A stretch of 43,580 bases of DNA from NCBI GenBank assembly GCA_019649035.1, contig BMAT01002699.1, forward strand, positions 405,777 through 449,356, given 5' to 3'. The translations under genes and the position numbers were made by a program. Shown piece by piece: positions 12,251 through 22,731 of this stretch; position 1 is the stretch's first letter, and each line of letters begins with the position of its first letter. This DNA comes from Elysia marginata. Its lineage: Eukaryota; Mollusca; Gastropoda; Plakobranchidae. Under the pieces are notes generated by a model that did not search any database, was not told the origin of the DNA, and was given only the letters and a program-made list of their open reading frames with translations.

Positions 12251-13489
12251 GAAAATATATCCTGGCCCACCCTGGCACGCGACATGCCCAGTCAACCATG
12301 GTGAGAGAGCAGTTGAAGCAGGCTTCTTTACCATCACAAGGGCATTCGGTTAGAAAGCTAAAAAATTTTGTCCAACGACGGAAATCCGAATTGGTTCTTG
12401 GTAAAATATAGTCTTTAATTATCGTTCACAAAGTATCAATGCTTTGAAAAGCAAACAAGTTTGAGACGTGTTAGAAGCACTGAGTCCACTGAGTTCAAAC
12501 AGGTAAAGGCTTTCCTTTAATATATATATATTTCGTTTTAAAGCTCGTACCGTAACCAGTTTCTCAACGAATCAAAACAGAAAGGTAAATAGCGCAAAAG
12601 CATAATATCGCCAGGCTAGCTTTATTCTATTTCTGAGCTACAACTTTCTTCCACACTCACAACCTATCGAATGATACACGATGTATTGGTACTGATCCAG
12701 ACCGTCGGAAACTCAGACTGCATCTCTCGCTAACTCAAGGCGACATCACAACGTGTGCACACATGAAGGACAGAAAAGTTCTCTTTACGTGGCTGACCCT
12801 TCACCCTCTTATAAAAATCAAGTGCTTTCCGCTTCATTTAAGAGAATGTCCTAAATGAAAGACTTTCATCACTTTTTAACCCTTCCTTTTGGGATGGAGC
12901 ACTAACGCACATTGTAAAAAAACTTGCTAGATTCTCCATCTTGATACTAGAAACTCTTGCCCGTTGAAAATTAAATAACTCGCTGCAGGCATTAGTTTTT
13001 CTGTTTCGCAGCTAAAACCGATGAAACCCCACTCAAGAGATCTTCAATGAAAAACACAGTTATTTCATCAATTTTATAGGATTTTCTTCAAATCTTTTAT
13101 TCTTATGAATGATGTAAGCAAATTTATCACAAACGTAAGAAAAAACTTGGATAAAACCAGTATATCAGTGAGAGACTAAGCAAATGCCTGGACACTGTTT
13201 TTGTTATAGGTGTTATTTTAGTCTTAGGAGCTTAAAATAGAATTTCAATGAGTAAGAGTTCAGTACCTCATTATAAGAAGTTAACTTAATTTAGAGACTG
13301 AATCCTGATTTCTTAAACGCCCGACTTTTTTAGATTTTCAAAACGCACCAATAAAGCCGGTTCAAACTGTTGGTAAAAAAGGAAATAAAAACTATGAAAC
13401 AAATTTTATTGTAAGAAGAAAAATAAAAAATATGAATGGCCAGTTCTAAATATTCTCAAACGTAATTAATTGTGGTCATTCCCCAGTGA

Positions 13490-13735
13490 CAAAGGCGCCC
13501 CTGATAATTATTTGGCTACAATCAGGCCGCGCGCCATCTTTTCCTGGCGGTTGTTGACACTCATCACCGAGGACACCACGTGACGTCAGGTCCGCCTGAC
13601 AAGGGGAGAGAATTATGTCAACACAAACCTGCGGGAGGTTTTTCCTTGAGATAATAGTCAGTGGGAGAATCGCATTCTTTACCGCCAGGTTTCTTGGGAG
13701 TCACAGTCCGGCAACATGAAGTGTCAGTGCAGCTA
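13490..13735. promoter_or_regulatory. GC-rich island with E-box/CRE composite
   Basis: In an AT-rich intron this stretch holds CACGTG (13577-13582) overlapping TGACGTCA (13581-13588), that is an E-box joined to a full cAMP-response element. AAGATGGCGC (minus strand, 13531-13540) resembles the YY1-type element seen at many transcription starts. TGTTGACA (13552-13559) and TGTCAACA (13616-13623) form an inverted pair. Together they suggest an enhancer or internal promoter. Function is inferred from motifs only. Confidence 0.4.
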
Positions 13736-13743
13736 GGCAATAA

Positions 13744-13747
<4 letters not shown>

Positions 13748-13788
<41 letters not shown>

Positions 13789-13799
13789 GGACAGACAGA
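13748..13799. repeat. GA microsatellite
   Basis: About 20 GA dinucleotides end in two GACA-like units. The tract directly follows the GC-rich island at 13490-13735. Confidence 0.93.
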
Positions 13800-15105
13800 A
13801 AATTAAAAATGATTATAAATGAAACGACAGAAGGAGGCAAGCGATGAGGGAGACAGAGACGGTTGTAGCAGACGAATAGGAAATCTACTCTCTCGCTTAT
13901 AGGTGCAAAAAAATTCAGTCCGATTCTTTAAGTTGAAAGCTGGTTAGTAATATGTGAACATGTTTTCGTGTATATACATGACAGCATAGGGAAAAAAACG
14001 ATAGACATATACGAGAAAAAAATTTGAGTTTAAGGCTTTATTTGTTATTACAGCAAGAATATTGAGTTCAACCACAATAATGTTATAAGATCAGGTGCCC
14101 TTTCTAGTCTAGAAATGGGTGTTTGAAAGAGTTTTCACTTAATAAATATATTAAGAACTTGGCAAAAACAATTAATGGCTTAACCGAAAATGAAACGATG
14201 AAGAAGACACAGTTTACCAGGGATTACGCTGAGACTATAAACATGACTTGAGAAGTTAAAAAAAACACCACTTGGTATTTCCTTAAGAAAGATTTAAAAA
14301 TGTATACAAATATTATTTTACAGAGCGGAAATACTGTGTTAAAAATAGATCCTCTTCGCACTAAGATCAGCATATATTAATGTAACTTGAAGAAAGAGAG
14401 CAAGAACGAACATTGTACAAGAAAGTGTACACGTGTGAAAGGCGATAGATAGCTTGAAAATGAGAGCGAAGAAGAAAGAGTGAGTGAGTGATAGAGATAG
14501 AGAGTCAAAGGGAGAAAGTCAGAAATGAGACAAGATATATAAACAGTCATGCAGAGGAAGAATAGACAGAGTTACATGTTCTTGAATGAAACTGAGTTTT
14601 AAAAAGCGTTAGAATCCGGGAGATTAAAAGGACATACCAACAAAGACAAAAAGCTGGTTTGGCAGATAAGCAGTCACACATCAAACATAGTCGTAAAATT
14701 TGTTATTATAGGCTTTCAACTTAATGATTTTTAAGATAGAAATTTTTGCTCCAGGGAATCGAAACAAAACTGTGGGCTTACTAAATGTTAAAACCATGTT
14801 TTAACAATAAAACAATAAACAGTTTATGGAGGGTCACGATTCCTACAGTGACATGCTATTAAAATTACTGCCGATCTTGTCAGGACATAAACTGGAGAAT
14901 GAACATTTAGGGACTGGTTATTAGAAGGAAAAACAAAGAACACTGTTATGAAGGGCGAATAAGAGCAAGTAAGCTAGTATATAGATAAACCGGACTGAAA
15001 TAGGGAAGACTTATGCTACGAGGAGTCGTTATTTAATCAATTATGAGCTCTTTCTAGAATATTTATTTCTTATTTTATTCTTTACCCAAGTTCTCCTGGA
15101 CTTCC

Positions 15106-15167
15106 TCTTCTTCTTCTTCTTCTTCTTCTTCTTCTTCTTCTTCTTCTTCTTCTTCTTCTTCTTCTAC

Positions 15168-15199
<32 letters not shown>

Positions 15200-15219
15200 C
15201 TTCTTCTTCTTCTTCTTCT
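15106..15219 (-). repeat. GAA/TTC triplet tract
   Basis: This is nearly pure TTC on the plus strand (GAA in the transcript of the minus-strand gene), about 38 triplets, with one interruption (CTACTAC) near 15163-15170. The poly-Glu open frame on the minus strand is an artefact of the repeat. Confidence 0.95.
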
Positions 15220-15988
15220 ACTCTAGAACACTTTATTTCTTTAAGGCAGAAAGGCAAAACCGTAAAGACATTACACAAATAGTTAGTTTCGATCTACATG
15301 TATTTCTATCTGGCCTGAAGCTACATCTGTTCAATTTGCCGTATATATAACGAGGTATCCTCTTGCAAAATGCTGGGAGTGGCAAAAAGTCCAGTGTATG
15401 CTTTCAGATTTCCCGAAACACAATAATAGCTACGCAACCCATTTCGTTTTCCTTTTAAAGAAGCCACTATAAACATCCGGAAACATGAGATGACGTATAG
15501 AGAAAGCCCAAGGATAAACTTAATGCCAAGTGGTATCGGGTTCTGGTGAATCCGTCCCAATCTGCCATGTTATTGTCATGGCAACAAAACATAGGAGCAA
15601 ATAAGTTTCAGTCGCAGACACTGCAGGGTTTACAATCGAGATTTAAAAATAATTAAAAAAAACAGTTTCGCAAAATATCAGTTAAACATTGTCACTCAGA
15701 GCTAATGCAGGAAAGAGATATGTAATTGATATCCAGGAAGTTGAAGAAGAACCAATAAATGGCAAGAAAGCTTTTAAACTTTCCAAAATGCTGGCAGACT
15801 CTTCACCTCAACATATAAATAAAAAGGTGCACCCGATGATGCGTGAAATATGCTGTTCAAGTAATCAGTGGCAAAGTGAGGCCATTGGCTACAAAAAGGC
15901 GCAAATGGAGTTAAAAAGGTAGTAAATTATAATACAAATGCTTATTGTATTATTAACAGAAAAAACTAGTTTTGTCTTGCTTGGGATA

Positions 15989-16160
15989 GTTGAGATATGG
16001 AATAGCCTTCCCGAAATCACTGTCACTGCCCTCATTCAAAAATCAAGTCGACAAGCTACTGCCACAGATGCAAGTTCTACATGGGTTTCCCTGTAAAGCC
16101 AGCTCTTAGATCCCCTCCCCACAAGTAAGTGGGGATCGGGATAAAGATCATCGACGTGCT
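15989..16160 (+). mobile_element. Decayed non-LTR retrotransposon 3' end (ORF2 C-terminus)
   Basis: The translation from 15989 reads VEIWNSLPEITVTA, and after a one-base frame shift SFKNQVDKLLPQM, ending at TAG 16107-16109. WNSLP followed about ten residues later by SFK--VDK-L is the typical extreme C-terminus of reverse transcriptase proteins of jockey/CR1/RTE-like LINEs. A hairpin (CCCCAC, six-base loop, GTGGGG) follows the stop, as is common in LINE 3' ends. The upstream RT domain is missing, so this is a 5'-truncated dead copy. The right limit is a guess. Confidence 0.6.
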
Positions 16161-16402
16161 TCTGGCTCATCAAAATGATTTTTCCAATACTCCTGTATTG
16201 TATTTTCTTTGCAAATGTTGCACTGAGAATACTTCGGTAGGACTACGTGAGGTGAGGCCTGTCTAAGCACAATTGAGAACATACATCGTCGTTATAATTT
16301 TCCTCCAGTCCACAGATCAAAGCCTTCCTACGACAATTTAAAAGAGAAAAAAAAGAGAAAGCAGGCTCTCAATTTTTCGTAAGCAGGTAAAATAATATTA
16401 AT

Positions 16403-16453
16403 CGTAATAATATTAATAATAATAATAAGAAGAAAAGAATGATAATAATAATA

Positions 16454-16537
<84 letters not shown>

Positions 16538-16605
16538 GTGGTGGTGATGATGACAATAATAATCATAGTGATAATAATGTTAATAATAATAATAATAATA
16601 ATAAT

Positions 16606-16651
<46 letters not shown>

Positions 16652-16652
16652 G
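16403..16652. repeat. Compound trinucleotide repeat (TAA, TGA, TAA)
   Basis: A long TGA/ATG block (about 16455-16552) is flanked by TAA/AAT blocks (about 16403-16455 and 16556-16652). The poly-Met and poly-Ile open frames here are artefacts of the repeat. Confidence 0.95.
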
Positions 16653-19600
16653 TGCGTTCAGGTATGATTATACGGTACACCTTCAGTTACTGAATGGACA
16701 ATGAAGATAACTACAACAGAAAGGAATCGATCATTCATGTGGCATTGTTTAATTAAAACCACATGGCTGTACTAGGCTAGCTAGACGTGAGTCACTACGG
16801 TTATCTGCGCCATTGTTGGTTTGGGTTGTTTACTTAACTAGTTTCGGCTATAAATTATTGTAAGCTTCCTCAAGAGCTTAATCACCGTTCTATGATAGTG
16901 AATCCATTGTCATTAAATTAACTCTAATTTAAGCCACGACATAAAATCAATGCTGTGTTTTCTTTGCGCTTTTCCTCTGGTCTTTGCAAAGCACATCACA
17001 ACATGCACATCTAGGGATACAGAGAGAGACAAAAACTGAAAACACGATAACACCACGCGACGCAGTCGTATAACAATCGTTTAGTCTTTAACTTCTGCTC
17101 TGAATTTAACTTTTCGAGTAGAAAATACGTAAACAACGCACAGCAACATAAAGAGACAACAGCCACTGGGTTCTTTTAATAAGCGAAGAACATGAAACTT
17201 AAGAGTTAATGACTCACCGTGACCGGCGCTTAGTCCAGCAAAACCAGAGTATCTTCAACAAGACACAAATGTCACAGCACATAGTTAGATTATTTGTAGC
17301 ATTTCACCTGTGTTGGTTGCAAGACTATTTCCAGAGCTACGTTTTCGATTTTCTCCGAGTTTCGAAAAAAATAGAGTTGCATTACATGTACTTATTACGC
17401 ACAAAAAAGAGAGAAAATTTAGCATGTATCTTAAAACATTTTCAGCTTCAATCCATTTTATTATCTGCTTCGGTTTCAATGAAAAAGAAACTTGAAACAC
17501 AGGAGGCACACAATCGTAATAGTAATTACTTTTTGTCTGTCGCTAAACCTCATACTTGGCACATTATGTCAACAACACCCTCGGTATATCCATTAAAAAG
17601 AACAAAAACTACGACAGTCAAGTAGGCTTAGTATTGTGTTATGCTCTTTTTTTTTGCCAGCATCTATGACGTACTTCATCAAAATTAATGTAGACCTCTT
17701 AAATCCACGAATTAAATGACAACCTACAACTTAATGTTTGAACGCTAATCCGTCGTTTTTTGGTGGGGTTTTTTTTTTGGAGGACATAAACGCTGTGACC
17801 ACAGTCATGATCTCTAACCTCCAACTATACAAGCTATTCTAAACACACCACTGCTGCAGTGGAACTAAACCCCATACCATGCAGAACAGCATGATCCGAG
17901 TGAGAAAAACAATGCAAAGACAAACAAGAACCAGATTATCCCGTGCTACATAATTCTATAATCTCTTTAAGGACGTGCATTCCACACGTCATAATGTCTA
18001 GGCGTTGAACTGACAAATTATAGATGTTGAATGTGACAGATGACAGCCATGTTCTCTCCAAGACATCCTAACTTCCCTAAACTACAGACCTTTCTCTTCA
18101 AATGTAATACCCCAGGAGCTCCTAAACATTTTTGAAATGACAAAAAATGACAAAATTAAAAACGCAAGCACTAATCTACAGCCCATTGCCCCTTACTGCA
18201 ACTCTTCTTACATATTCTCTTACCTGCACATTCCGGCAGCTCAAACGGGTCCCACGTAACACTGCAAATCTTTTTGTAGCGTATTCTACTAATCCAGCTC
18301 AAGGAATCATGAAATTGGCAAACTGATTTAAACGAACAATAGCACTGCTAATCCACACTACCCGATGAGAAGCTAAACATTCCGGAAAGGATTAGCAATA
18401 CAAACGCCGGAAACCGAGGTTAGGGGAGGGTTCATTCGCTCCCTACTGTTTTTGTGTCTAGTTCTTGTTCTTCCTATAATTGCATATACATACACAATAA
18501 GCACAAATTTTTGCTTCATTATGAACAGCAATAGCTCAATAAAAAAAAAGCCGCAGCGTCAGAGGTTGTTTTTTTTTTTCAAGCTGAATTGTAGAACTGT
18601 CCTAATAAAACTAATTAGGTACGCAGCTTAAAGGCAAATACGTAAACTAATCCTATTATTTTACTTTTGATGGGCCTCGGTCTATCTGATACAATGAGCA
18701 CCGTTAACGTGAACTGCATTATCCAACCGCGCAGGGGCTAAGTATTAGATCTCTTCTACATTTCAATACTTCACTGGAACCTAAGGTGGTGATACAATGT
18801 TGTATAGAGACTAATAGAGACAAATTGTGAACAATCCAAAGCTAGCTTTAGGCCATCACTTCCACCTTCTGGCTCTGTGACCTGTTCCTGGTATCAACTT
18901 ACCTGCCTCTAACCCCTCTATACACGATACTTACCGCCCATCTCATCCCTGATCTCATGCTCGTGTTAGACTTAGTAGGGTTCTTAGTAAGTGGCCTCAT
19001 TACCACCTCGGATCTGCCCAAAACCCATTTATCTCCTTAATTGCCACCCATGTCCCCTTCCTCGCGTATCCTCTTTAAAATCTCCTGTATTTCGAGTCTC
19101 ATCACTATGTCTGTGGGATGACCCGTGGATACAGAGTTCATGGTGACACGGAAATGGTTTTCACGGAGGAGGGAGCGAAGTTCATAGAAAGAGACAGTAA
19201 GAGTCAGAAAGAGAGAAAGGGACCAACAAGGACGAAGAGAGACTGAGAGAGAGGGTCAGTGAAAAAAAAGTGTACAGGAATGGGAGAGAAAAAGGGAGAA
19301 AGAAGGATTGTCAATATCGCAAATCTAAATGAAATAGGTCGATAGAGAAACAATGTAAATCTTAAATTTAAAATAACGGCAGGGCCTTCTACGTAACCAA
19401 GATACCTGGTAACCTGTTCAGGCTTTACTGAGTCTACTATCTGCTTAGACAATCTATATGCGGGACCTAACGCTAAATTTGGCCTGTTGTAAACTACACC
19501 TTACCCAGTCCCTGTCATCTGTCTTCTACAATGTACACCCAGGCCCTGTCTATACTATACATTTATTATTGCGACTAACTAGCTGGTTCATCCACACCCA

Positions 19601-20248
19601 TAAACTGCAACATCTTGTATCTATTTCCTAGTGTCTACTACCCTCCCTACTTAATTTTAACAAACATCTCGTGGGTGTCTGTTCGGCGATGAAATGGATA
19701 ACTTCTAAACTCTTATAATGGTAAAGGAGGACGAATTGGTTTGCGAAAATCTGAGATATTTTCCTACACTTGATGCCTCAAAGGTGTAAGGTAAAACATT
19801 TCTTGCATTCAACATTTTCTATTCCCTTTGCAATACTATTGCCTAAATGTTTTAGCCATTAACACCTTAAAACAGAGGGGACATTTTTGTTTCAGTTTTA
19901 TACAACTTAACACATTCGCGATTCTTACGTGCCATCACACAAGCTGCGTACATGACAGGGCAATGGTGTCATGTGACACCAAAGAATGTAGAAAGAAATC
20001 TTCAAGTCCTTGATGCCCGGTAAGTTCACTGCTTGTGAACAACAAGTTACCTCGAGCTTGGCATACGTTAACATGTTGGACATTTTTGGGCTGACACTCT
20101 ATACAAAGAAAAAAAAATAGAAACACAGAGATATTCTGGGAAAACTTGTATCATTTACCTCAAAATAGATCCTAATTTGTTACGGTGGTTTCTTCTCTTT
20201 TGTTGTATCAAAAGATTGATATCTGATATATTTTTTTATGTTTATGTG

Positions 20249-20495
20249 GAGCAGCGTGGCTCAGTGGTTAGTGCGTTGGACTTGTGATCCGGCGGTCGCG
20301 GGTTCGATTCCCAACCACGACGCATGTTGTTGCTGTTTTGGGAAAGAAATTTATCCACATTTTCCTCAGGCCTTCCACCTGCTAAATGGGTACTGGCTAT
20401 AAGCAGTGCTTGAAACTTGTAGAATGTTAGTATTTGAGCGCCTGAAAGGCAGCCGTGCTGTAATGCTCTGAAATATGAATTGAATTTGCTTTGGT
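20249..20495 (+). repeat. tRNA-derived SINE
   Basis: The head is tRNA-like, with both internal RNA polymerase III promoter boxes: A box TGGCTCAGTGG at 20257-20267 and B box GGTTCGATTCC at 20301-20311. Aligned to a tRNA, the anticodon loop reads CTTGTGA, giving TGT as in threonine tRNA. The acceptor-stem strands match only about 5 of 7 positions and a non-tRNA body follows (CCTTCCACCTGCTAAATGGG, then GAGCGCCTGAAAGGC), so this is a SINE, not a functional tRNA gene. The right end near 20495 is approximate. I cannot name the family. Confidence 0.8.
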
Positions 20496-21839
20496 GTGTA
20501 TTAGCCTACTGGGGGTAATATGAGAAGTCTTGAGAGACTGCTTTCGGAGACTATAATCCATATTTTTTTCCTTCAAAACGAATTCCTTGTGATTTTACTT
20601 TTTTCTCAATTTTCGCACTTCTCAAACACTGGTAACAGGACCAAGAAAAGCAATTGTTGTTGTAGGCAATACTAAAGGCGTTTTAGATTAAACACTTTTT
20701 TGTATTTACTGCCATTCACTCCACTGGGCACATTGACACCTATGTAAGACCTGGGTGATGTTATCTCGCTCTGCCTGGAGGCAAGGGCTGTGCAACGTAC
20801 GAGGTCAGGAAGACTGTCCTCAACCTTCCAGGCCACTAGCGACAACAACACTGACCGAGGCTTGTTTGGTCTGGCTAGCTAGCCACTGGTCATTTTGGAG
20901 TCCGGCAAGTACAGGAGGTATTGTGGGGTCAGGTCGGGGCACGTTCAGTTTCTGGATCAGCAGTAATTCACTAAGGTTGTTGGTTTGTCAGGTCTACATT
21001 ATGACAGATAAGAGGTCGTTAGAAAAAGGGACAAAAATGACACAAAAACACCCATAGAGTTTGGAGATGCGTGTCCCACTGGTTTTCACAGCGATAGGGT
21101 GTCACATTGGAATGAATTAACACACTTCGTTAGACATTAATCAGACAAAGAAAACATTTTGTTTTCTTTCTTTTTTCGCTCTTTGGGCACTGCAATTTTC
21201 AATCAAAAGAAGATTGCAGTGCAGTTGAAAGTGCATGTACCATTTTTGCGTCTGAATTATAACCAAATCCTATTGTGATAGAAATCAGTGTTTAAAATAC
21301 AGAATTTTGAATAAGCACAAAGAACGATATACTACTTTGATTTGTTCATTGGGCTTTACAACAAAAGTCTCTGCTTAAAAAGTAATAACCCCGTATTTAA
21401 AATACATGCAGCCTATCATGTTGACAGTAAATACAAATTGTAAGTAAGTCTCAGCCATAATATTAAGAGGGGCGAATAAGTCATCAGGTAATTTTGACCC
21501 TGAGCGGTTGGATTGGAGGTAAAAACATCAAAGCTGTGGTTTTTATCCGTTCTAATTTAGTTTTTGTATCTGAAACGTTTATGCAAAAAAGACCTTGCTA
21601 TCTTAGAGTCATAGCGTTTTAGCATCAGAGGCTCCAACATAGCTTGCAATAAGGCATACATCTCAATCTCTTCTCTACGTTTAAAACATGCTTGTTTCTG
21701 TAGGGTGACAGATTGCTTTTTTTGTGACTCTTAGTAAGCACATGTAAACCATACAAGCAGGGGCTGGTGATATAATGGAGGTTTTGTTGCCATTTGACTT
21801 AATGTTGGTAGCCTAGTACTCAATGCAGTGACCTACACG

Positions 21840-22135
21840 ATTTGACGAAATTACCAACCCAGGCCTGGTCGTTGATTTCCATATATAAAGGGACACAGCT
21901 GCTGCTGTGTGAGGGTGAAAAGGATGGAGGTGAAACGATAGGAAGAGTGGGGAGGGGGGGGCGCAAACGCTCTGTCCGATCATTATGTATTTGTATCAGG
22001 GTCAGACTGGTTCACCATCCATCCTGGCCAGAGTGCCAGGGAGCTGCTGTCAGACCACCTGACATCTCAGGGATGAATGTGACAATGTGGCCAGGCACAA
22101 ACTGTGATTAGTGGCCGCTATTATGTGTGGGCGTG
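21840..22135. promoter_or_regulatory. GC-rich island with TATA-like string
   Basis: CCATATATAAAGGG lies 5' of a hairpin-forming ACACAGC/GCTGTGT pair that contains an E-box (CAGCTG), then a G-run. The stretch is distinctly less AT-rich than its flanks. The open frame here (21842-22111, plus) has no recognisable domain. It may be an enhancer, an unannotated transcript start or an old repeat. Confidence 0.2.
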
Positions 22136-22559
22136 ACCCTAACCAGGTCTACCAGTCCGCTCATCACTACAATATAGTGGTGAAAATGTGTTTTATAGAA
22201 TGCGTCGTGAAGAAGGAAAAGTAAATGGTTTATGAGAGTGTGAGGGGGGAGGGGATGTCTTCCTGTCCACCCCTCCGCCCCTCACATTTCAACACCTCGC
22301 TATTCCACAATTTAATAAGATAATTATGTGCTACCTCCATGTTTATTCTTTCAACAGACTACCTGCCAGCAAAATAACATTTAGGACATAAACACTATGT
22401 CAAATGCTTATTTTTCATCGACAGGTGTTCGAATCAGAGAAAAGTGTAAATTTTTTTACCCAAGCTCCAAAAAGTAGTTTTAATTCTTATTATCTTCTGG
22501 ATATGTTTCGGCCCTAATTTTCAAGCACCGTCTCGTGCTTGATTAAAAAAAGGCCTTAA

Positions 22560-22731
22560 ATCATGTATTATCTCAAAGAAGGCCTCAAATCATGTATTAT
22601 CTCAAAAAAGGCCTCAAATCATGTATTATCTCAAAAAAGGCCTCAAATCATGTATTATCTCAAAGAAGGCCTCAAATCATCTATTATCTCAAAGAAGGCC
22701 TCAAATCATCTATTATCTCGAGAAGGCCTCA
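22560..22731. repeat. 29-bp tandem array, about 6 copies
   Basis: Copies of ATCATGTATTATCTCAAAAA plus AGGCCTCAA start at 22560, 22589, 22618, 22647, 22676 and 22705. A degenerate half unit precedes them at 22543-22559. Just upstream is a perfect hairpin, CAAGCAC and GTGCTTG (22522-22541). The unit is not a multiple of three, so open frames across it merely cycle through the three phases. There are no spacers, so it is not a CRISPR array. Confidence 0.93.

Noticed and set aside
15075-15278. Poly-glutamate protein
   Set aside because: It is translation of the GAA microsatellite, with no splice sites or homology.
16369-16693. Poly-isoleucine and poly-methionine open frames
   Set aside because: These are translations of the TAA/TGA compound repeat.
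22560-22731. CRISPR-like array
   Set aside because: The repeats are directly adjacent with no unique spacers, and the DNA is eukaryotic.
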